Of a DNA stretch of 64,000 bases, positions 1-8,832 are shown in pieces. The DNA comes from Vampirovibrio chlorellavorus (lineage in GTDB: Bacteria; Cyanobacteriota; Vampirovibrionia; Vampirovibrionales; Vampirovibrionaceae): NCBI GenBank assembly GCA_001858525.1, contig LAPX01000004.1:62001-126000 (forward strand). Reading direction: 5' to 3'. The translations under genes were made by a program, and so were the position numbers. Position 1 is the stretch's first letter. Every line of letters starts with the position of its first letter. The notes under the pieces were generated by a model. It was not told the origin of the DNA. It made no database searches and saw only the letters and a list, made by a program, of their open reading frames with translations.

Positions 1-951
1 ATCCGCCTGAGCCAAACCCAGAGACTTTAAATGTACAGGCTCGATCTGGGCCATTAAGGCGCTCAAATCCTCCCGGCGATCCAGGTGAAAGCGCAAGGCA
101 TCTTGATCCAGCACGGTGACCTGAGAAATAAAAGAGGCCAACTGCCGCTGATACTGCTCGGCCAAGGGCTCCGTCAGGGTCAACTCGTACATATTAGGCG
201 GCGAAATACGGGCCTTCAGCTCCTGCGGGGTGCCTATCATCATCACTTCCCCGTAGTTCAAAATCATGACCTGATCACTCAAGCGATCGGCCTCTTCCAT
301 GTAGTGTGTGGTTAAAATGACGGTGGTTTCCTGCTTCAGGGCCTGAATGGTTTCCCAAATTTCCAGCCGGGCCGCCGGATCGAGCCCGGTAGACGGTTCA
401 TCCAGAAACAACAACCGTGGCCGGTGAATCAGGGCCCGAATCAGGGCCACCCGCCGCTGCATCCCACCAGAGAAATGATCCAGATAATCGTTCCGCCGCT
501 CGTACAGGCCCACTTGCTCTAACAGGGCCTGAATACGCTTTTCATAAACCGGCTTTTCCATGCCGTGCAAGCGGGCATGCAGGGTCAAATTCTGCCACAC
601 GGAAAGATAGCGATCAAAGTGATTGTCCTGGGCCACGATGCCAATCAATTGACGAATCTGGGTGTTTTGTCGCCCCAGCTCAAAGCCTTCAATAAAAGCG
701 GTGCCACTGCTGGGCCGCATAATAGAGGTTAAAATACGCAACAGGGTTGTCTTGCCCGCGCCATTGGGCCCCAGAATGGCGAAAACCTTGTCTCGCGGCA
801 CCTCAAAAGTGACACCCTTCAGCGCGTGAACCACCCCTTGAGGGCTGTGAAAGCACTTGGCCAGATTCTCCACCCGAATGGCCACCGCCACCGCAGAATC
901 AGACGCTTCCGAAATGGAAGCAACAGGCTTTGCGTCTTGGGGACTGTCCAC
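1..951 (-). CDS. ABC transporter ATP-binding protein (ABC-2/drug-export type), 3' end outside window
   Basis: This is the nucleotide-binding subunit of an ABC exporter, which would hydrolyse ATP at the inner face of the membrane to drive a separate permease. About 317 codons are visible and the gene runs off the left edge. It shows Walker A GPNGAGKTT (about residues 61-69), a Q-loop (VAQDN), the signature FSGGMQRR (160-167), Walker B LLFLDEPSTGLDP (180-192) and the switch histidine in TTHYMEEADRLSD. The long tail after the ATPase core and the THYMEEAD stretch are typical of the DrrA/CcmA/NatA group that pairs with ABC-2 permeases. The permease is presumably downstream, beyond coordinate 1. 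I chose the GTG at 949-951 because a GAGAG ribosome site lies just upstream and no ATG is better placed. The substrate cannot be read from the sequence. Confidence 0.9.
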   Translation of the reverse strand, partial: MDSPQDAKPVASISEASDSAVAVAIRVENLAKCFHSPQGVVHALKGVTFEVPRDKVFAILGPNGAGKTTLLRILTSIMRPSSGTAFIEGFELGRQNTQIRQLIGIVAQDNHFDRYLSVWQNLTLHARLHGMEKPVYEKRIQALLEQVGLYERRNDYLDHFSGGMQRRVALIRALIHRPRLLFLDEPSTGLDPAARLEIWETIQALKQETTVILTTHYMEEADRLSDQVMILNYGEVMMIGTPQELKARISPPNMYELTLTEPLAEQYQRQLASFISQVTVLDQDALRFHLDRREDLSALMAQIEPVHLKSLGLAQAD

Positions 952-1672
952 GATTGAATGCTCTCTCTTATTCTGGCTTACGCCGCTCTCTCTAGCACTA
1001 GGGTATCCACTCCCCGGCCCCCTGACAAGCCCCGGATCTGGGGTGACTTCTGTCCGGAGCTCAAATATTTCAATTTCTTAACAATTAAAAATCAAGATCC
1101 CACATGATTCAGAGCATTCATTTTTTAAACAACTTATTATCACCTAACACAATTTCCCCAACGCAACCGTTAATGCAAATAAGCAAAGCGCTGAAACCAA
1201 TTTTTAGTTTGGGATAACAGTTTGAACAAGCCGGGGGACACCACCACTAACACCAAGACCATTTCTGTGAGCGAACATACGAACATCAAAAAAATAGTTA
1301 GTGAAGAATAGAATTAAAACAGGCTTATATATAAAGAAGAGAAGAACGGTTAGAGCGAAGCCAAAAATATTGAGTTTGTCAGGTAAGCAGCCCTTTATGT
1401 GGTCTGTTGATTGGATGCGAGACATTTAGCTTTTACTTGAGGGGTAAAATTAACAAGGCTCAGCCAACGGCTGGGCCTTTTCTTTTTCCCGATAGCGCCA
1501 GTCAATATGACCAAACTCCCTTCCTCCTCAAAAAATCGGTAAAATGTTGTAACCGACTCAAAAAATTTTCTAAAGAGTTGAGAGAAACCGCCGATAAGAA
1601 AGATACAGGAACAGAAACCCATCCCTTCCCGGTTTCACCTGAGCCGTTAAACCCGCCAGGAGAGCGAGCCCC
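952..1672. other. 721-bp gap with possible gene relics
   Basis: No convincing gene lies here. The part from 1080 to 1440 is much more AT-rich than its neighbours. On the minus strand a short open frame (stop at 1170-1172, ATGs at 1284-1286 and 1260-1262) encodes a 30-38 residue hydrophobic peptide with no ribosome site. A second minus frame (1204-1425) carries another hydrophobic run. Together they may be frameshifted remains of a small membrane protein. A plus-strand terminator follows at 1455-1487. The final 150 bp lead into the HD-GYP gene. Confidence 0.4.
1455..1487 (+). terminator. Rho-independent terminator
   Basis: An 11-bp stem (1455-1465 with 1469-1479, one G-T pair) has a 3-base loop and is followed by a T-rich run on the plus strand. 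No plus-strand gene is recognisable upstream, so it may end a small RNA or be left over from a decayed gene. It could also stop read-through into the following gene. Confidence 0.7.
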
Positions 1673-3052
1673 TTGGACAAACATACAGCCAAAACACAAC
1701 CGCACGACCCGCATTCCTCTCTGGATGAATCCGGGCGCGATCCCCTGGAGGCCATTTACGCCCTCAATATCGGCGACTTTGTGACGGAAAGTTTTATTTC
1801 CGATGATTTGCTGACTAAAATTAACGAACGCCTGGCCGACAACCCGGCCAAACTTAAAGCGCAACTGGAAGAGTTGATTCAGATTTACTCCATCGACAAG
1901 ACCCTGGGTGTGCTGGGGCTGGATGCCCAATCCGGCTTTTTGATTTACGACTCCATTGCCGCCACCCTGGCCCAAATGTTTCAAGTGGACGCTTGCCACT
2001 TGTTCCAGACAGCCACCAAGGATACCAGTGAGCAGTACCTGAGCCTGACGGGGACCTCTCTGGAGCTGGATCGCCAGCAACGGTGGGAGGTGACCATTCC
2101 GGCCAAGAGCAATAACCTGCTCAGTGATGTTTATCATGGCTACGAGACTGAAACCTTTGCCAACATAAAAACCGTGGCCAACTGGCTGCCCAATGACCGG
2201 CTGGCCCAGTCCAAAACCCAAAGCGTCATGATCACCCCCTTGCGAGAAGGGGGAAAAGCCATGGGCCTGTTGGTGTTTGAGAGCTACCAACCGGCCGAGT
2301 TCTCTGAAGAGATGATGGCGCTGGCCGATGTGGCCGCCGAAGTGTTTGTAACCGGCATGCGACTGCAACAACTGGTGGCCGAAGCGCAGGAACGGATCAA
2401 TCAATCCGACCACCAACCCGGTCAAGAGCTAAACAAACTGCTGAATATGCGGGCCCAGATTACGGAAAGCATTGCCGATTTGGGCATTCATCAGCAGGAA
2501 TTTGTGGAAGCCCTGTCCAAAGCGGTAGACGCCCGTCAGAATTTCACCAAAGGACACTCCAAACAGGTGGGGCTGCTGGCCAGGGCCATTGCCGAAGCGC
2601 TGGCCTTGAACGAAAAGACCGTAGACCTGACCTACCTGGCCGGATTATTGGGCTCGGTGGGCAAGGTGCACATTCCCGATGAAATTCTCCATAAAAAAGA
2701 GAGCCTGACCCCGCAAGAGTGGGATCACCTGCGGGATCACCCCAACGTGGGGGTCAGCTTGCTGGTGAAAATCAACTTCCTCTCGGAAGTGATTCCCTTT
2801 CTGCATTCTCAAAACGAACGCTGGGATGGGTCCGGTGGCCCGGAAAAATTAAAAGGACGCAGCATCCCGTTGGGCAGTCGTATTTTGGCCGTGGCCAACG
2901 CCTATTACGCCATGACCCAGGAACGCCCTTACCGGGGAGATCCCCTTTCCCACGATGAGGCCTTGCAAACCCTTCAGCGGGAAGCAGGCAGTAAGTGGGA
3001 CCCACTGGTAGTCGAGGCGCTCGCTAAAATTTCGCTGGACGCGTTGGCATAA
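1673..3052 (+). CDS. GAF domain protein with degenerate HD-GYP domain
   Basis: The protein has 459 aa. The N-terminal half (about 60-250) looks like a GAF sensor. The C-terminal half (about 285-455) aligns with HD-GYP cyclic-di-GMP phosphodiesterases: GHSKQV (H295), GKVHIPDEIL, LTPQEW, HPNVGVSLL, ERWDGSGGP, IPLGSRILAVANAYYAMTQERPYR. Key catalytic residues are gone. The HD pair is GS (327-328), the HH before ERWDG is absent, and GYP is GGP (388-390). It probably binds c-di-GMP or a protein partner rather than cutting c-di-GMP, which is inference. The start is TTG with an AGGAG ribosome site at 1658-1662. Its last 79 bp overlap the 3' end of the opposing lipoate gene. Confidence 0.85.
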   Translation: MDKHTAKTQPHDPHSSLDESGRDPLEAIYALNIGDFVTESFISDDLLTKINERLADNPAKLKAQLEELIQIYSIDKTLGVLGLDAQSGFLIYDSIAATLAQMFQVDACHLFQTATKDTSEQYLSLTGTSLELDRQQRWEVTIPAKSNNLLSDVYHGYETETFANIKTVANWLPNDRLAQSKTQSVMITPLREGGKAMGLLVFESYQPAEFSEEMMALADVAAEVFVTGMRLQQLVAEAQERINQSDHQPGQELNKLLNMRAQITESIADLGIHQQEFVEALSKAVDARQNFTKGHSKQVGLLARAIAEALALNEKTVDLTYLAGLLGSVGKVHIPDEILHKKESLTPQEWDHLRDHPNVGVSLLVKINFLSEVIPFLHSQNERWDGSGGPEKLKGRSIPLGSRILAVANAYYAMTQERPYRGDPLSHDEALQTLQREAGSKWDPLVVEALAKISLDALA

Positions 3053-3735
3053 ATAGCCAGCCAGTGCGGCCAATCAGTAATCAAGGCCTCAGCCTGCGCT
3101 TGCGATAGAACCCGCAAGTGTTCTCCAAACTTGGCCACACTGGCCTGACACAGGGCTTCAAAGAAGGCCTCTTCCTGAATAGCCGGCGCTAAAAAAGCCG
3201 CCCCATGTTGCAACAAGCCGCCAGCCCGACGCAATTGAGCGCTGCCTGAAAGTTTTCGTCCGTCCATGGCCAGCAGGTCAGAAGGGGTATGGGTCTGGAA
3301 ACAGACCGGGGAACGCAGATAATCCCGAGTGCCCGCATCGGCAGCCAACTGGGTTTGAAGTCCCAGTGTTTCCATAGCCTGCTGCACTATTCCCGAAAAA
3401 ATGGCATAAGCCTCCTTCAGGCCCTGTTTTAGAATTTGTGGCTGGTTGGTGATGAAGGCAAAGGAAATATCCTGCCCATGTAAAATGGCCCGCCCCCCGG
3501 TGGGACGACGCACCACCGCCTTGATCGCCTGACTTTGACCGTAATAACGCAACAGGAAATCAAGGTCCCGCACCTTTTGGTTCACCCCCAGAGACAAGGT
3601 GGGCACTTTCCAGCAGTAGGTGCGCACCAGCAAAACCGGCTCCTGCTGGACACGAACCCATTCCAGCAAGGCCTCATCCAGGGCCATATTATAAATCCCA
3701 CTCTGTGCGCCCGAGGGGAACGCCAAAAGCCGCAT
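2974..3735 (-). CDS. Lipoate/octanoyl-transferase family protein (LipM-like)
   Basis: A 253-aa member of the BPL/LplA/LipB fold that attaches octanoyl or lipoyl groups to lipoyl domains of 2-oxoacid dehydrogenases or GcvH. It has the acyl-binding motif RRPTGGRAILH (76-86), a conserved lysine in DGRKLSGSAQ (K161), and a cysteine in PVCF (C145) at the place of the acyl-cysteine of LipM octanoyltransferases. The cysteine makes LipM more likely than ATP-dependent LplA, but the two cannot be fully separated by eye. Motif changes such as TGGR for TGGG are mild. Its 3' end overlaps the convergent HD-GYP gene by 79 bp, so the C-terminal tail is unusual and may be a recent extension. Confidence 0.85.
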   Translation of the reverse strand: MRLLAFPSGAQSGIYNMALDEALLEWVRVQQEPVLLVRTYCWKVPTLSLGVNQKVRDLDFLLRYYGQSQAIKAVVRRPTGGRAILHGQDISFAFITNQPQILKQGLKEAYAIFSGIVQQAMETLGLQTQLAADAGTRDYLRSPVCFQTHTPSDLLAMDGRKLSGSAQLRRAGGLLQHGAAFLAPAIQEEAFFEALCQASVAKFGEHLRVLSQAQAEALITDWPHWLAIYANASSEILASASTTSGSHLLPASR

Positions 3736-3880
3736 GCGCTTTCCTTTAAAAGACGGTGTAGACTGCCGCTATTTTAACAGCAATCAACTCAGGCTCACAG
3801 AAAGCACCATTAGAAAGCAGAGCACAAGACCTCAGAGCAGACGCCCTACTTCAGTTTAAATGGGCGCATAGCCCCTGGCA

Positions 3881-4099
3881 CTACAAGGCAGAATTGAACA
3901 AGTGGGCCGCTTTTTGGTAGCCACTATCCAGCACCGATTCCAGTTTTTGAACCTGCATGGCGCTGGCCTTGCGACAGACAATCTCAAAAGCAGTCTGGGG
4001 AGTGTCCCCCCACTTCAAGACCCACCCATCATCAGAAAGTTCGGCCAGATGGGCGATATTTTTCTGAAGCTGGTTTAGTTGGACTTCGGTTTCCGTCAT
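3881..4099 (-). CDS. Small hypothetical protein, 72 aa
   Basis: A soluble, mostly helical 72-aa protein starting MTETEVQLNQLQKNIAHL, with a GWVLKWGDTPQTAFEIV middle that looks like a short beta hairpin. I do not recognise the family. It has no signal peptide, membrane segment or cysteine pair. The frame is closed, ends before a gene-free gap, and has a weak AAGG upstream of the ATG. It is divergent from the double-HTH gene, with about 380 bp between them. Confidence 0.55.
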   Translation of the reverse strand: MTETEVQLNQLQKNIAHLAELSDDGWVLKWGDTPQTAFEIVCRKASAMQVQKLESVLDSGYQKAAHLFNSAL

Positions 4100-4478
4100 G
4101 AATAAAACCTTAAGTTGCTACTGTCCAAGGATTTCACCTCAAGACGATCTTCAGTTTAGCCCATTGCTTGAAAAAACGCCCTCCTCCACCGGTATAATCT
4201 TTACATTCCTTTGCAAACTATAGACAAACATTTGCCTGCCAAAAGCACTCTCATGCAAAATGATTTGTATAAAAATCTTTCAACTTTGATATGACTATTA
4301 AAAGTTTTTGCTAGAATAGGTAGAAATTTTTATGATTAAGCCGAATGAGTTGAAGCATGTCCTCGCATCCGACACGCCCGATTGGCAAACACCCAGAAAT
4401 CAAACAACCTATAAAGAGTGATTACCGGTTTCACGGTTTGGTTAGAGTTGAATCAGTAGAGCAAGAGGGGAACATCAC
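4100..4478. other. 379-bp divergent intergenic region, AT-rich, probable promoters
   Basis: The region lies between a minus-strand small gene and the plus-strand HTH gene. It becomes strongly AT-rich at 4190-4330. A -10-like TAGAAT sits at 4312-4317, preceded by TG two bases upstream and by a TTGATA about 20 bp further up. That spacing is long, so the promoter call is weak. No hairpin or gene is visible. Confidence 0.35.
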
Positions 4479-5069
4479 ATGGTAACCACCACACTGGAGC
4501 TCCAGGAGCCCAAGCAGCCCGCCGCCGCTACCAATAGCAGCAGCCAGCGCCTCGTGGCATTTTTAGAAAAAGCCAACCTGCATAAAAAAGACTTTGCCGA
4601 AATGATCGGGGTGACGCTGTCATACGTCTACAGCCTGATTGATGAAAACATTGCCTTCTCCACCCGCACCACCACCTTGGAGCGGATTGCCGTGGTCATG
4701 GAAACCGAGCCGGAGACCTACCCGGAATACAAACGTCCGGAAGAACCTCGCCTGATTGATGCGGGCATTGAGTTTTTAAAGTCCGTTCAACGGCAACAAG
4801 GGCTCAGCAACGTGCAGTTCCTGAAGCGTTTTCCACGCAGCCAGCGCCTGGAAATTGTGGATATGTGGCGCGGCGCCTTGCCCATGCCTCTGGACTGGGC
4901 CAAATTGTTTGCCATTGCCACGGTACTGGAATTGGGCAAAGAGGATATTTACCCCTACTGGCAAGCCCGCTTGCAGCAGCACCTGACCACCGGCGGCATT
5001 GACGCCATGTCCAATATCGGCCTCTTGAACGCCATGTTCCAGGGCATTAAGGCGTATTTAAGGGTCTAA
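4479..5069 (+). CDS. Double helix-turn-helix (XRE-like) transcriptional regulator
   Basis: A 196-aa protein with a low-complexity N-terminus (about 1-22), then a XRE/Cro-type HTH (about 23-82: FLEKANLHKKDFAEMIGVTLSYVYSL, followed by STRTTTLERIAVVMETEP). A second, more divergent helical unit (about 105-175: FLKSVQRQQGLSNVQFL, then LAKLF-like helices and VLELGKEDIYPYW) has a similar layout. I infer that the protein arose by duplication of one HTH module. It is probably a DNA-binding regulator. It has its own terminator right after the stop and stands alone, so its targets cannot be read from context. Confidence 0.75.
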   Translation: MVTTTLELQEPKQPAAATNSSSQRLVAFLEKANLHKKDFAEMIGVTLSYVYSLIDENIAFSTRTTTLERIAVVMETEPETYPEYKRPEEPRLIDAGIEFLKSVQRQQGLSNVQFLKRFPRSQRLEIVDMWRGALPMPLDWAKLFAIATVLELGKEDIYPYWQARLQQHLTTGGIDAMSNIGLLNAMFQGIKAYLRV

Positions 5070-5115
5070 TTGACGCCTCAAACAGCTTGAACCCTTCACT
5101 TAACAGTTCCATCGA

Positions 5116-5150
5116 CCCCGGCCAACTTCCATTGCCGGGGTTTTGGTTTT
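5116..5150 (+). terminator. Rho-independent terminator after HTH regulator
   Basis: CCCCGGC at 5116-5122 pairs with GCCGGGG at 5134-5140, with an 11-base loop, followed by TTTTGGTTTT. It ends the HTH gene. Confidence 0.85.
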
Positions 5151-5158
5151 GAGAAACA

Positions 5159-5173
5159 GACCGCCGGGCGGTC
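5159..5173. repeat. Perfect inverted repeat GACCGCC-G-GGCGGTC
   Basis: A 7-bp perfect inverted repeat with a single central base lies just after the terminator and about 200 bp upstream of the M16 peptidase gene. It is too tight for a normal RNA loop, so an operator-like site is possible, but nothing proves it. Confidence 0.35.
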
Positions 5174-5368
5174 ATCCTCTCGCTGAAAGTGGGCTGGCGT
5201 ATTATAATCGCAAACAGGAGAGGTTTTGCTGAGACTTGGAGCATTTTGGTTGGTTCAACGTCAACAGCATGTATCGAGAGATTTAAAATAGCCTAGATTT
5301 TAATGCAGCCCAGATTTTACATACAGCGTGGTTATAAAACCATTTGCGGAAAGGGAATATCAACGCTT

Positions 5369-8134
5369 ATGACCCCAGTTTCTTTTGGCCCCATCCACCC
5401 TCGTCTTTTTTCCGGCCAGCAAATCAAGGCCTTGGCCTGTGCCCTGCTCGTTTCAGTACAAGGTGGCTGGTGGATCAATTTAGCCCAGGCCGATAGCGTC
5501 ATTCCCAAAGTGGAAACCTACACTTTGCCAACCGGGCAGACTTTATACATCAAGGAAGATCACAGCCAGCCCATTATTACCATTGATACTTGGGTCAAAA
5601 CAGGCTCGGTTAATGAAAACGATAAAATCAACGGGGTGTCTCACTTTTTAGAGCACTTACTGTTCAAGGGCACCAACCTCTACAAGCCGGGGGTCATCGA
5701 TCGCCTGCTGGAGTCCCGGGGTTCCCAGTTTAACGCCGCCACCAGCGACGACTTTACCCATTACTACATCACCACCGCCACCCCTTACTTTAAAGAAACC
5801 CTGAAGCTCCATGCAGACATGATGCTGAATGCGGCCATTCCGGCCAGCGAGCTGCCGCAGGAGCGCAAAGTGGTGCAGGAAGAGATCAACCGGGCCAACG
5901 ACAACCCGGATCGCCAACTCTACACCGAATTGGCCAAACTCATGTACGGCCAGCACGGCTACGCTTACGATACCCTGGGCCCCAAGGAAAACATCGCCAG
6001 CATCCCCCGGGACAGTATTTTGGAGTATTACCATTACTGGTACCAACCCCAAAACTTCAACACCATTATTGTGGGTGATGTGAACCCGGAAGAAGCCAAA
6101 AAGCTGGTCACTGAGGCATTCCCCAAGCCACCCTTTTTAGCCCCCAAAGACTATCAGGCCCCGCAGATTGGTTTGGTGCAGCCCCCCAGCGCCCCTCAGG
6201 CCAAAGTGCTGGAAAACCCCAGTATTACCCAATCTTATTTTGCCCTGGGCTTTTTAGGACCAGCGCAACAAAAGCCGAAAGATGTCTACGCCCTGGATAT
6301 TGCCCTGCTGGCACTGGGAAATGGCAAAAGCTCTCGCCTGTATCAGGCATTAAGAGAAGCAAAACCTCTGGCCAACAGTGTTTCCGCTGGAAATTACACC
6401 CAAAAATATTCAGGTCTAATCGTAATCAACGCCGAGGCCAAACCGGAAAACCGGGAAGTGGTCAAACAGGAAATCCTAAAACAGCTCAAGCAACTGAAAG
6501 CCAACGGCATCACCCAAGCAGAGCTGGACAAGGCCAAAAATCAGTACATCAAGGACTTTGTATTTGAAAACGAAACCACCGACGGCACCGCTTCCAGCAT
6601 TGGCTACAACGTCACCATTGGTAGCCTGCAGGATTATCTGGATCACGTCAGCAATGTGGACAAAGTAACCCTGGATCAGGTCAAGGATGCCCTGAACCGC
6701 TATCTGAATTTTAATCAGGCCGTCATGGTGGAGCTGCTGCCCAGCAGCCTGAAAGCCAATTTAAAAGCGGAAAGCAGTGCGGATTTGGCCTTATTGCAAA
6801 CCACCGAAAGTTTTCCCATTGTGCCCAGCGCCCTGAGCCCCAAGGCCCCGGAAGCAATTGAAGCCGCTGAAATCGACAGTGCCATTGACAAGAAAACGCT
6901 GTCCAACGGCATGACCCTGATTAGCAAGCCTCGCAAAAACTCGGCGACCGTGGCCGTTAAACTGTTTATCAAAGGCGGTCAGGGGGTAGAAACCATCCCC
7001 GGCACCGCCAGCCTGGTCAGCACCTTGATGATGCAAGGAACCCCTTCCCGCACCGCCGAGGCCATTAGCCGGGAGCTGGAAAGCAAAGGCATGAGTCTAA
7101 CCGTGTCCGCCGATGAAGACTTTATTGAGATCACCGGCAGCGCCATCCGGGAAGATCTGGGGGAACTGTTTGCCGTGCTGAAAGACGTGCTGCGCAATCC
7201 CGTTTTCGCCCAGGATGAAATCAGCAAAAAGAAAGAGCAGATTCATCAGGCCCTGGCTGCCAGCCGAGACAACCCCTCCTCCTTGGCGTTTGAAAACCTG
7301 ACCACCGCATTATACCCACACCACTCCTACGGCAACGAGGGCAAGCGGGTAGAAGCCAATCTGGATCTGATCTCCCGGCAGGATTTGCTGGACTATTACA
7401 ACTTGTACTTTGTGCCCCAAAACATGGTGGCCTCGGTGGTGGGCAATTTCGATGAAGCCACCCTGCAAAATTACCTCACTTCCCTGTATGACAGCTGCAC
7501 CAGTTGCCAGAGAAGCCTAATCAGCACGCCACCGGTTCCCGCGCTGACTGAAAGTAAAACCGTGACTGAAGAAAAACCACAACTCTCGGCCACCTGGCTG
7601 GCCCAGGGATGGCTGGTGCCTCCCATTCGTGAGCAAAAAGACTACGTGGCTCTAAAAGTGCTCAACTCCCTGTTGGGCACCGGCATGAGCTCCCGCTTGT
7701 TTGTGGATTTACGGGAAAAACAGGGACTGGCCTATGTGGTCGGCAGTATGTTACCCACCCGGGAAGAGAAAAGCCGGTTTGTGGCCTACATTGGAACCGA
7801 TCCGGCCAATTTGACCCGAGTACAAAACGGCTTTAACCACGAGATTACCCGCCTGCAAAACGAGCTGGTTCCGGACAAGGAACTGGCTGAAGCCAAAAGC
7901 AAGCTGCGGGGCAGTTTTTCTCTAGCCCACAACACCAACATCAATCAAGCCTACTATCTGGGCTTTTACGAAGTTGTCGGTGCCGGTTATGAGTTCGACA
8001 AGACTTATCCAGCGCTTATAGAACAAGTCACCCCCCAAGATATTCAGCGGGTGGCCAAACTGGTATTTTCAGGGCCCAGCGTATTATCGGTGGTAAAACC
8101 CACCGCCGTAACACCCAGTCCTGCACGCAAATAA
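5369..8134 (+). CDS. Exported two-repeat M16 zinc metallopeptidase
   Basis: A fused M16 peptidase of 921 aa with four M16-type lobes. The first half is active-type: inverted zinc motif HFLEH (92-96) and the third ligand in VVQEEINR (about 171-172). The second half (from about residue 510) keeps the fold but has lost HxxEH (GTASLVSTLMMQGTP at that place). It contains RLFVDLREKQGLAYVVGS, the R/Y substrate-binding element. The N-terminus has a basic stretch then a hydrophobic segment (IKALACALLVSV) and AQA, consistent with export. I prefer the ATG at 5369, since GGAAAGGGAA lies about 10 bp upstream. An in-frame ATG at 5303 would add 22 residues without a good ribosome site. Related proteins degrade peptides in the periplasm. 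Confidence 0.9.
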   Translation: MTPVSFGPIHPRLFSGQQIKALACALLVSVQGGWWINLAQADSVIPKVETYTLPTGQTLYIKEDHSQPIITIDTWVKTGSVNENDKINGVSHFLEHLLFKGTNLYKPGVIDRLLESRGSQFNAATSDDFTHYYITTATPYFKETLKLHADMMLNAAIPASELPQERKVVQEEINRANDNPDRQLYTELAKLMYGQHGYAYDTLGPKENIASIPRDSILEYYHYWYQPQNFNTIIVGDVNPEEAKKLVTEAFPKPPFLAPKDYQAPQIGLVQPPSAPQAKVLENPSITQSYFALGFLGPAQQKPKDVYALDIALLALGNGKSSRLYQALREAKPLANSVSAGNYTQKYSGLIVINAEAKPENREVVKQEILKQLKQLKANGITQAELDKAKNQYIKDFVFENETTDGTASSIGYNVTIGSLQDYLDHVSNVDKVTLDQVKDALNRYLNFNQAVMVELLPSSLKANLKAESSADLALLQTTESFPIVPSALSPKAPEAIEAAEIDSAIDKKTLSNGMTLISKPRKNSATVAVKLFIKGGQGVETIPGTASLVSTLMMQGTPSRTAEAISRELESKGMSLTVSADEDFIEITGSAIREDLGELFAVLKDVLRNPVFAQDEISKKKEQIHQALAASRDNPSSLAFENLTTALYPHHSYGNEGKRVEANLDLISRQDLLDYYNLYFVPQNMVASVVGNFDEATLQNYLTSLYDSCTSCQRSLISTPPVPALTESKTVTEEKPQLSATWLAQGWLVPPIREQKDYVALKVLNSLLGTGMSSRLFVDLREKQGLAYVVGSMLPTREEKSRFVAYIGTDPANLTRVQNGFNHEITRLQNELVPDKELAEAKSKLRGSFSLAHNTNINQAYYLGFYEVVGAGYEFDKTYPALIEQVTPQDIQRVAKLVFSGPSVLSVVKPTAVTPSPARK

Positions 8135-8342
8135 AGATAACCGCAAATGAATGTAACCAGGGTATAAACACCCTGACTCAATGCAAACCGTATCCTGTTT
8201 TCGCAAACCGCGAAAGCGTGATTGGTTATGACTGTTTGATGGCCTTACGCACAATCATTTGCGTAAAACACAGCAACACAAATTTGCTTCCAGCCTGTTT
8301 CTCAGCCTTCGTGAATGATGAACCGATTTAATCCAATTCGGA

Positions 8343-8672
8343 TTAACCGAAGGTCTTAAAGGTCGATTCGATGTTTTTGCCAATTACCTTACGAACTGCA
8401 TCGATCTCGGTCTGGACCGCTTCCCGTTGGGTATCAACCCGACGCAACTGCAATTCCAGGGATTTATCAATCGCCTGAATGGCAGATACACGTGCCTGGA
8501 TTTGTTGTGCTTCGGGTCCCTCTGGCTCCAGGTTGGAGCTGATGGTAAACAAAGCGCCAGTAACGTTGGCCAACTGCATTCTGGCCTGGTTGATAAATTG
8601 GCCCTGAAGCTCTAAGTCACTCTTTCGAGCGGTGAGCATCATATACCTTGCTTGACTTGCTGCAAACCCCAT
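8343..8672 (-). CDS. Small coiled-coil protein with MGFAASQAR N-terminus
   Basis: A 109-aa protein starting MGFAASQARYMMLTARKSDL and continuing as an almost unbroken helix to the end. The MGxxASQARxxxLTARKSDxExQ start recurs, as far as I recall, in uncharacterised proteins of gut and environmental Melainabacteria and a few other phyla. Its function is unknown to me. A coiled-coil assembly or secretion-related role is possible because the helix pattern and the N-terminal motif resemble small filament or needle subunits, but that is a guess. A very strong AGGAGGAGAG ribosome site precedes the ATG, which implies high expression. There are no cysteines or membrane segments. Confidence 0.7.
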   Translation of the reverse strand: MGFAASQARYMMLTARKSDLELQGQFINQARMQLANVTGALFTISSNLEPEGPEAQQIQARVSAIQAIDKSLELQLRRVDTQREAVQTEIDAVRKVIGKNIESTFKTFG

Positions 8673-8742
8673 TGATTCTCTCTCCTCCTGTTACCAGTAG
8701 AATGGTGGTATCTAGCTCAGGTCATCCTTTGCTAAACTGTCA

Positions 8743-8832
8743 GTGAATGTTTTTGATCTCTCTCACGTGAATTCTTCTATGGTTTTAGCCACATCCAAAA
8801 TGAAACATTCACCAACATAATAAAAACATTCA
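8743..8832. promoter_or_regulatory. Three AAACATTCA half-sites in the divergent promoter region
   Basis: GTGAATGTTT at 8743-8752 is the exact reverse complement of AAACATTCAC at 8803-8812, and AAAACATTCA recurs at 8823-8832. They sit in the 308-bp AT-rich gap between the MGFAASQAR gene (minus) and trmFO (plus). The arrangement fits binding of a dimeric regulator, but no known site matches. Nothing else in the gap 8673-8980 is recognisable. Confidence 0.35.

Noticed and set aside
1502-2425. Minus-strand 307-aa open frame opposite the GAF/HD-GYP gene
   Set aside because: It is a shadow of the GAF/HD-GYP coding strand, whose conserved motifs are clear.
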